Below are positions 58,741 through 64,000 of a DNA stretch of 64,000 bases, one piece after another (the stretch's first letter is position 1; every line of letters starts with the position of its first letter). The stretch is from Anaerosoma tenue (GTDB lineage: Bacteria; Actinomycetota; Coriobacteriia; Anaerosomatales; Anaerosomataceae), in NCBI RefSeq assembly GCF_023161965.1, contig NZ_JALNTY010000001.1:942513-1006512 (forward strand), given 5' to 3'. Below the pieces are notes generated by a model. That model was not told the DNA's origin. It made no database searches and worked only from the letters and a program-made list of their open reading frames with translations. The position numbers and the translations under genes are program-made.

Positions 58741-58917
58741 CAACTCGGACACAGGACTTCTCGACGAACGGCCCAGCGCGCGCACACACGATAGGGTTAT
58801 GCGCCGTTCGTCCTCGTCTATTCACCATTCGTCCGCCTGCGAACGAATGACGTCTCTACGGAAGCCGCGCGGGGCGTATCGCGGATGCGGCATCAGGCGT
58901 GGAGTGGCATCGAAACA

Positions 58918-59046
58918 GGGCCGGGTCCGTGAAGGACCCGGCCCGATCTCCTGTCGCAGCACCGCCGAGCGGTAAGGGGGCGCTCTTGGTGCGGTCCCTT
59001 GAGGATCTGCGACGAACCCCCGGCATGGGCTTCGGCGCCAGGACGG
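58918..59046 (-). ncRNA. Conserved 3' RNA-like element, copy 3 (downstream of AOR operon 3)
   Basis: Minus strand: CCGTCCTG (59039-59046), 12 bases, ATGCCGG (59020-59026), 39 bases, CCCCCTTACC (58971-58980), 26 bases, then an 11-bp hairpin GGGCCGGGTCC/GGACCCGGCCC (58918-58944) followed by TGTTTCG. GTCGCAG/CTGCGAC, GCACC/GGTGC and GAGCG/CGCTC stack around the C-rich loop. See copies 1 and 2. Confidence 0.6.
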
Positions 59047-59245
59047 ACACACCGAAAGCGGGCGCGGACAGGACTCAGGGAGCCAACGAACGAGGCGGCA
59101 TCCGTGCGGCTCCCGGGGCAGTGGGCGCATCTGTGTCCCGCAGCCCCGGGAACCGGCGAGTGACCGCCGTCTTCCTGTGCCACCCCCCTTCATCCCGACG
59201 ACGCATCGCGTGTGGCCCGGGTGACGCTCACCCCCGACCTTCTTG

Positions 59246-60061
59246 CTAGCGGAACGTGACGCCTGCCACCGTCCCGCCATCCACCAATATGTCCGTACCC
59301 GTGATGAACGATGCTCCCTGGCTCAGCAGGAACTCCGTTACCGCCGCGATATCTTCGGGAGTGCCGATCCGCTTCACACCGGACGCGCCGATCATCGCGC
59401 GCATCTGCTCACCCGAGGGGCCGGAGAGCTCTGCCTGCCCCATCGGCGTTGAGATGACACCGGGACTGACAGACACGGTCCTGCCGCCCTTCTCGCCCCA
59501 GGTGACCGACATGGCGCGTACTCGCGCCTGGTTCGCACGCTTGGCGATCGAGTACGCGGCTCCCCGGTCGAGATTCGCCGGATCGAGCGCCGGCAGCGCC
59601 GCAAGATCGGCGGTAGGAGTCATCGCAAGCGCCATCTCGAGTTCCGCGGGGATCTGCGCCATCGTGCCGGCCATGCTCGCGATGCAGATCGCCACTGAAC
59701 CCGGTGTAGCCACCTCGGCGAACTCGTCGAGCACGTGCGCGGTGCCCATGACATCCACCGCCACGATCGCTTCAGGGCTCGCCTGAACGGGCGAAAGTCC
59801 TGCAGTGTGCACGACCGCCTTGAAGTAGCCGAGAGATGCGGCCTTCTGCGCCAACTCACGAACCGACTCGGCCTTGGAGACGTCGGTCTTCACCGCGTGC
59901 ACGTCGTGGCCCTCGCCGCGGAGGATCTCAGCGACGCCCTCGAGGAGCTGCTCCGCGTAGTCGGCAAGCACCAGGATCCGGCCGGCGCCCAGACGGCGGG
60001 CGATCGCCACGCCCATGCCCCCCACTCCCGTCACGACCACCACTTCACGACCTGATGCCAT
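59246..60061 (-). CDS. Short-chain dehydrogenase/reductase, AOR operon 3
   Basis: 271 residues from the ATG at 60061. VVVVTGVGGMGVAIARRLG is the glycine-rich nucleotide loop; ICIASMAGTM holds the catalytic Ser and AAYSIAKRANQARV the YxxxK pair. GVISTPMG and ASFITGTDILVDGG complete the SDR pattern. It follows the cytochrome c gene with a 105-base gap, so it may be the last gene of AOR operon 3; an alcohol/aldehyde link to the AOR would make sense but is inference. Confidence 0.88.
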   Translation of the reverse strand: MASGREVVVVTGVGGMGVAIARRLGAGRILVLADYAEQLLEGVAEILRGEGHDVHAVKTDVSKAESVRELAQKAASLGYFKAVVHTAGLSPVQASPEAIVAVDVMGTAHVLDEFAEVATPGSVAICIASMAGTMAQIPAELEMALAMTPTADLAALPALDPANLDRGAAYSIAKRANQARVRAMSVTWGEKGGRTVSVSPGVISTPMGQAELSGPSGEQMRAMIGASGVKRIGTPEDIAAVTEFLLSQGASFITGTDILVDGGTVAGVTFR

Positions 60062-60166
60062 GCGGCCCACCCCTTTCTGCGGGCAACGGCTCAGCCGCGC
60101 CCGGGATACACGCCAGGTGGTGGCCCGGAGGGAAGTGGGCCACCACCCGACGACACCTGATACGAC

Positions 60167-60712
60167 TTACTGCCCCTGCAGGAAGTTGAGCGCGTCTTGC
60201 TGCTCCTGCTCGGTGAGGGCCGCACCGTGCTCTTCGACCATGCGGTCGATGATCTCCACCCAGTCGGCACCCTGTGCCTGGCGGGTGATGTTGTCGAGTT
60301 CGTGACACGTGACGCACTTGTCGCGAACGACCTCTTCACCTACGGACTGTGTCCGCGATTTCATGAACTCGATGATCGCCTGTTCCTGCTCCACCGACAG
60401 CAGCGGGGCGTCTCCGGGATGCGTCTTGGAGTGCTCCTCGTTCATCCGCTCGATGGTGGCAGACCAGTCCGTCGCATCGGAAGCGAGGTAGATCCTGGCC
60501 GCGTCATGGCACAGCGTGCACTGCTCCTCAAGCACCGTCTCCGCATCGGCGGATGGCGTTGCCGGCTCCTCGGCCTCGCCTGCCGGCTCCTCGACCGGCT
60601 CCTCGCTTCCGGTGGGCTCGTCCGCGGGCTCGTCGCTCGTGCAACCCACCACTGCGAACGCTGCGGACACCATGGCCAGGACGGTGAGAATGATGATCAG
60701 TCTTGACCTCAC
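60167..60712 (-). CDS. Diheme c-type cytochrome lipoprotein of AOR operon 3
   Basis: 181 residues from the GTG at 60712 (a GTG at 60721 lies too near the AAGGAG). Lipobox AFAVVGC. Heme motifs CTLCH and CVTCH each precede a helix with the pattern W...I.RM.EEH, as in the operon 1 cytochrome, so the two are paralogues. A Glu/Pro-rich spacer follows the lipid-modified Cys. Likely electron partner of the exported AOR complex. Confidence 0.85.
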   Translation of the reverse strand: MRSRLIIILTVLAMVSAAFAVVGCTSDEPADEPTGSEEPVEEPAGEAEEPATPSADAETVLEEQCTLCHDAARIYLASDATDWSATIERMNEEHSKTHPGDAPLLSVEQEQAIIEFMKSRTQSVGEEVVRDKCVTCHELDNITRQAQGADWVEIIDRMVEEHGAALTEQEQQDALNFLQGQ

Positions 60713-60717
60713 GACAG

Positions 60718-61194
60718 TCACTGCTCCTTCCCTGAGACCGCTGCGGCGTCCTCGCCGGTAGCGGGGTCGATGCCCAGAACCTCGTAGCACTGGAGAACGC
60801 GCGCGGCGAGGAGATGCCGCATGATGCGCATGCGCGGAGGATAGATGTTGGGGTCCTCGATCTTCGCCGCCTCCGCGTCGATCCCGTCGGCCAGCTCGGC
60901 GTCACCCACCACTTCCCTGACCCACCGCGAGAGTCGTTCGGGCGATATGTAGGAGACGCCCAGCTTGCGATCCTGGAACACCGCTGCTTCGTCCCCGACA
61001 GCATCGCTGTTGTCGTACGAGAAGAAGCTGAGCACCTGCTCCAGCGAGTAGAGATCCATCGGCAGGGTGCCGCTGGCCTTCATGAGGACGCCCACAAGCC
61101 GGTCCTCGAACGAGCACTCCTCAAGACACGCTCGAGCCAGCTGCTCCGTGGGTCTTGCGAGGGTCGTCTCGATAGTCACGAATTCCATCGCCAT
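60718..61194 (-). CDS. AOR-associated small protein, operon 3 copy (unrecognised family, longer)
   Basis: 158 residues from the ATG at 61194; a GTG at 61197 overlaps the AOR stop. LYSLEQVLSFFSY, then about 25 extra residues (AAVFQDRKLGVSYISP), then ERLSRWVREVVGDAELADGI aligns with the operon 1 and 2 proteins. The ending, RMRIMRHLLAARVLQCYEVL, matches the QAARALIGERLAQ end of the operon 1 protein in position. No signal peptide or cofactor motif. Position directly behind the AOR is conserved in all three operons. Confidence 0.75.
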   Translation of the reverse strand: MAMEFVTIETTLARPTEQLARACLEECSFEDRLVGVLMKASGTLPMDLYSLEQVLSFFSYDNSDAVGDEAAVFQDRKLGVSYISPERLSRWVREVVGDAELADGIDAEAAKIEDPNIYPPRMRIMRHLLAARVLQCYEVLGIDPATGEDAAAVSGKEQ

Positions 61195-61196
61195 CA

Positions 61197-63278
61197 CTAG
61201 ATCTTCCCTGTGCTCTTGAGCTCGGCAGCAGCTGCGTCCAGGCCGTGCTTCTTGAGTGTCTCCTCTGTGGGACATCCATTCGCGTCCCAGCCCTCGAAAG
61301 CGTAGTACCGGTCGATGAAGTCCCAGTACTTGTCGTGATCGAGCGTGCGGCCCCAGAGGTTCTTGTACGACCATTCACCGTTCTCGTAGACCGGCATGAT
61401 GTACGGGACCTCATAGGTGGAGTGAGCAGCTGGTGTCTGACGCTGGAACTGCCATTCGTCCAGCCTGTCATGTGCCCGCTCCCTGCCCTGCAGGTACCAG
61501 ATGGCCCGGTCGAGGTTCCAGATCTTCGTGCCCATCTCAACGCCATCCTCGAAGCTCGTGTCGCTACCCGTGACAGCGTTGTAGAACCGCGGCTCGATCT
61601 CCGGTGTGAGGCCCTTGTAGCCCTCGGTCCAGGGGTTGAGCCAGTCGGTGATACCCCAGTCGCAGTACATGGCCGACTGCTTCCAGAACCGCGTGTAGGC
61701 GCGGTGCCAGCTCACGAACTTCACGAAGTTGTCCGAGTAGATGCCCTCGTCGGAGAAGTCGAGCATCATCGGGTCGGCGTACGGCAGGAGGGTGGCGCCG
61801 ATCATCTCCACCATCTCCTTGGCGGGGAGCGCCTGCGGCACGCCGTACAGCGGCGCCATCGACGTGTGCCAGTAGAGCACCCACGTGATGTCGTGCTCGT
61901 TGATGTCGCGGTCTCCGAGCGCCGAGCCCGCGCCCCACTCGAACTCGGTCCGCGAGTCGTAGTGGTGCGCATAGCCGTGCATCGCTACCGCGAGGTCACC
62001 GGTGGTAGTGTCCTGCTCGTACCGGCCCCACTTGGTCGCCGCCCGTGCGGCGCCTTCCTTGAGGTCCGCGCCGATATCGGTGCCATTCACTATGGAGTCC
62101 AGGTATGCCTGGTTGAACGCGTCCGAACCCACCTGGTCGAACGGAAGATTCGAGTCGATCTCCATCCCGGGACCGAGGATTCCCTGCCTGTAAAGACCCA
62201 CGAGCCACGGAAGCTGCATGCTCGGCTCCCACGCGTTGATACCGTACTGCTGCAGAATGTCGGTGTTATTCGGGCTGGCTGCGGGGTTGCCCCACATCAC
62301 GCCTGACTGAGCCTGATACCAGCTGTCGAAGCAGCTGCTTCCTGGTGCCTGGGCACTTGATCCCCGGCCGCCATGGCACAGCTTCGAGCAGCCCATGCAA
62401 CCCTGCGGGCGGTGTCCGCCGGTCGCAAGCGGACCGCCGACCATGTTGCCGGCACCGCCACCCTCGCCATACGAGTGCAGACCGGGCAGGCTCGGCTTGT
62501 AGTCGTCGAAATCGAAGTAGTTCTCGTGCCACCAGGCGCGTGCCTCCATGAGCGCCTGCGGATCGGCTACCTCCACCTCACCGGTGCCGATGACACTGAT
62601 CGCCTTCAGGTTCTTGGAGCCGAACACGGCCCCGAAGCCGCCCTGGCCGGCGCCGCCGCCGCCCTCGTGTATGAGAGAGGCGTAGCGCACCAGGTTCTCG
62701 CCCGCCTGCCCGCAGGAGACCACGGCGGGGTTCAACGCCGAGCGGCCCGCATCGCGGGCGCCACCGTACAGAGTCCAGTCCACATCGCCTTCACGCACGA
62801 GCTTATAGATCTTCGACTCGGCATCGTAGGTGCCGAGCCCCCACAGACCGTCACCGGACTCGCTCGCGTCCCTGATGACGACGTCCTCGTTGCGGATGTC
62901 GATCCACACGGGCGCTTCGGCCTTGCCGGTCACCGCGATCCCGTCCCATCCGGCGAACTTCATCATGCCTGCGAAGCGTCCGCCGAAGTTGGAGCGTGTG
63001 AACCACTCGATCGGCCAGGGCTGCGGGCCGATGCCCTGCACTTCGCAACGCCCCGCGCCGAACGGCGCCAGCGTGCCCTGGATCGGGCCGGTCATGAACG
63101 TGACTACGTTGGCGGGATCGTACGCGGATATGGTCTTGTCCTGGCACAGGTCGAAGAACACCGCCGAGCCCATGCCGTGACCGCCACCATACTCGGCGTA
63201 GTCCGCCGTGTTCAGGCTGGAGATCTCGCCGCTCGAGAGATCGACGACGAGGATCTTCCCAGCGTATCCGTTAGCCAT
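61197..63278 (-). CDS. Tungsten/molybdenum aldehyde ferredoxin oxidoreductase family enzyme, AOR-3
   Basis: 693 residues after GGAGG. NGYAGKILVVDLSSG and YGGGHGMGSAVFFDLCQDKTI place it with AOR-1. Cys294, Cys297 and Cys301 (CMGCSKLC, followed by His302) and a Cys in AMYCDWGI are the expected [4Fe-4S] ligands. SCFDSWYQAQ, HRAYTRFWKQSAMYCDW and GTKIWNLDRAIWYLQGRER are subgroup blocks with several changes from AOR-1 and AOR-2, suggesting another substrate. No signal peptide. Confidence 0.93.
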   Translation of the reverse strand: MANGYAGKILVVDLSSGEISSLNTADYAEYGGGHGMGSAVFFDLCQDKTISAYDPANVVTFMTGPIQGTLAPFGAGRCEVQGIGPQPWPIEWFTRSNFGGRFAGMMKFAGWDGIAVTGKAEAPVWIDIRNEDVVIRDASESGDGLWGLGTYDAESKIYKLVREGDVDWTLYGGARDAGRSALNPAVVSCGQAGENLVRYASLIHEGGGGAGQGGFGAVFGSKNLKAISVIGTGEVEVADPQALMEARAWWHENYFDFDDYKPSLPGLHSYGEGGGAGNMVGGPLATGGHRPQGCMGCSKLCHGGRGSSAQAPGSSCFDSWYQAQSGVMWGNPAASPNNTDILQQYGINAWEPSMQLPWLVGLYRQGILGPGMEIDSNLPFDQVGSDAFNQAYLDSIVNGTDIGADLKEGAARAATKWGRYEQDTTTGDLAVAMHGYAHHYDSRTEFEWGAGSALGDRDINEHDITWVLYWHTSMAPLYGVPQALPAKEMVEMIGATLLPYADPMMLDFSDEGIYSDNFVKFVSWHRAYTRFWKQSAMYCDWGITDWLNPWTEGYKGLTPEIEPRFYNAVTGSDTSFEDGVEMGTKIWNLDRAIWYLQGRERAHDRLDEWQFQRQTPAAHSTYEVPYIMPVYENGEWSYKNLWGRTLDHDKYWDFIDRYYAFEGWDANGCPTEETLKKHGLDAAAAELKSTGKI

Positions 63279-63345
63279 CTACTGAACCTCCTCGTTCACA
63301 AGCCGTCTCGGCATACCGGACGGCATCGGTCTGGTCGTTGCGCGG

Positions 63346-64000
63346 CTAGTGCCCACCCGCAGCTGCAGCGGCGCGCGCCGCGGCGGCCGCCTGTGCGGCA
63401 GCGATCTGTGCGGGCGTGTACTCCCCGTCGTCGCCGAGCGGCCACTTGCCCACCTGGGCGGTAGCATCGTGAAGCCGGAGGTTCACGTTGTAGCCCTTGT
63501 CTGTCTGCACCGGGATGTTCTTGGTGAAGGAGATCGCATGCATCGGGCAGACCTCCTCGCACGCCCGCTTACCGTCGGGGCCGCCCTCTTCGTCCCAGTA
63601 CGGCGTGTCCAGGCACAGGTCGCACTTCTGGGCGTGCTTCTCTATCGAGTTCCACAGCACCCGCGACGGCGTGAAGGGGCATGCCTGGATGCAGCGTTCG
63701 CACCCGATGCACTTGGCGACATCCACGGTCCGGATGTTGCCGTTCTCCGCATCCACGTGGTTCGCGCCCGTCGGGCATGCGTCGACGCACGGCGGGTATG
63801 GGCACTGGCGGCACTGTGCCATCTGGATGTCGCCCGGATACGGCTTGAACGGATCCTGGATGATCTGGATGCGTGCGTTCGACAGGCTCGTTGTGCCATG
63901 GTGCGTCACCGAGCACGCAAGCATGCATGAGTTGCAGCCCGCGCACTTGGCGGTATCCACCAGCAGGTAGCCCTCGGAAGCCGGGATCGCCACGACCTCG
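63346..64000 (-). CDS. Four-cluster ferredoxin subunit of AOR operon 3, 5' end beyond window
   Basis: 217 C-terminal residues are visible; the expected Tat signal lies outside. CAGCNSCMLAC, CRQCPYPPCVDAC, CIGCERCIQAC and CDLC with CEEVC form four [4Fe-4S] sites. The first visible residues (VVAIPASEGYLLVD) match the operon 2 protein just after its signal. A C-terminal tail of about 25 residues is almost all Ala (YTPAQIAAAQ...), absent from the other two copies. It is 67 bases upstream of AOR-3. Confidence 0.92.
   Translation of the reverse strand, partial: EVVAIPASEGYLLVDTAKCAGCNSCMLACSVTHHGTTSLSNARIQIIQDPFKPYPGDIQMAQCRQCPYPPCVDACPTGANHVDAENGNIRTVDVAKCIGCERCIQACPFTPSRVLWNSIEKHAQKCDLCLDTPYWDEEGGPDGKRACEEVCPMHAISFTKNIPVQTDKGYNVNLRLHDATAQVGKWPLGDDGEYTPAQIAAAQAAAAARAAAAAGGH

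Larger units (their letters stand above)
58487..59245. other. 759-base non-coding region holding two RNA-like units
   Basis: No convincing protein gene on either strand. On the minus strand it contains, in order, a long GC hairpin around 59108-59154 (GGCTCCCGGGGC with GCCCCGGGAACC), the AOR 3' element copy 3 (58918-59046), and a second structured stretch ending in a T-tailed terminator (58588-58740). The last 100 bases before the cytochrome gene have only its ribosome site GGGAGGGG. Confidence 0.6.

Noticed and set aside
59020..59030. CCGGCATGG on the plus strand, reminiscent of HDV-like ribozymes
   Set aside because: No matching nested double-pseudoknot strands could be traced around it, and the other two copies of the element lack the following GG.
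58822..59280. Open frames on both strands in the non-coding stretch before the SDR gene
   Set aside because: Both are Arg/Pro/Gly-rich with no start signal or recognisable domain, and overlap strong RNA hairpins.
62374..62400. CSKLCH in AOR-3 as a heme c site
   Set aside because: The spacing is Cys-x3-Cys-His, and these cysteines align with the [4Fe-4S] ligands of the other AORs; the His after it is incidental.
1..64000. CRISPR arrays, insertion sequences, phage genes, rRNA and tRNA
   Set aside because: I looked for regularly spaced repeats, transposase/integrase motifs and conserved RNA sequences and saw none; a tRNAscan or ISfinder run would settle it.

Overview
The window is high-GC DNA, densely packed with genes on both strands. 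Its protein families suggest an anaerobic actinobacterium of the Coriobacteriia type. The pointers are type-2 cell-wall-binding repeats, several tungsten/molybdenum-type aldehyde ferredoxin oxidoreductases (AORs), c-type cytochrome lipoproteins, and small zinc-ribbon membrane proteins. This placement is inferred from gene content only; there is no rRNA or tRNA marker here.

Layout. 1-6.7 kb is a defence/stress-like cluster: a UvrD-like helicase (cut by the window edge), an Abi/HEPN protein, a second HEPN-like protein, a MazF toxin overlapping an XRE-ImmA metallopeptidase regulator, a YjzC-like peptide, an HNH nuclease, a NYN ribonuclease and a GIY-YIG protein. 6.9-14.6 kb holds surface proteins (an RCC1 propeller plus Ig-repeat protein, a CHAP plus cell-wall-binding protein), a Phd/ParE toxin-antitoxin pair and a short-chain dehydrogenase (SDR).

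The dominant theme is three paralogous respiratory-type AOR operons: 14.76-19.31 kb, 26.35-30.53 kb and 59.2-64.0 kb (the last running off the edge). Each has, in transcription order, a membrane cytochrome b (operon 3: outside the window), a four-cluster ferredoxin (Tat signal seen in 1 and 2), an AOR of about 691 residues, and a small protein of unrecognised family. Operons 1 and 3 add a diheme cytochrome c lipoprotein; operon 3 may add an SDR. The gene order suggests an enzyme complex on the outer face of the membrane that passes electrons from an aldehyde-type oxidation to quinone or cytochrome c, or runs in reverse. Operons 1 and 2 are each divergent from a gene for a degenerate Fic protein with a C-terminal winged helix, which probably regulates its neighbour; matching operator-like palindromes lie in the first gap. 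Downstream of all three operons lies a shared RNA-like element with fixed spacing to a hairpin. A fourth AOR (40.6-42.4 kb) is of the ordinary soluble type and stands alone.

Between the AOR operons lie a GH3 glucosidase, a NatAB-like ABC exporter, a PLP lyase, a PARG-like glycohydrolase, an M6 protease, a thermonuclease lipoprotein, a PQQ-type sugar dehydrogenase and an amino-acid racemase preceded by a long structured RNA with its own promoter and terminator. 42.5-58.5 kb holds a four-gene zinc-ribbon/membrane cluster, a GlmL/MutL-like ATPase, a corrinoid/chelate-type ABC importer with an FmdE protein, a TPR protein, an MBL-fold enzyme and a 1337-residue exported diheme protein.

No CRISPR array, rRNA, tRNA, insertion sequence or phage was found. 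Coordinates include stop codons.
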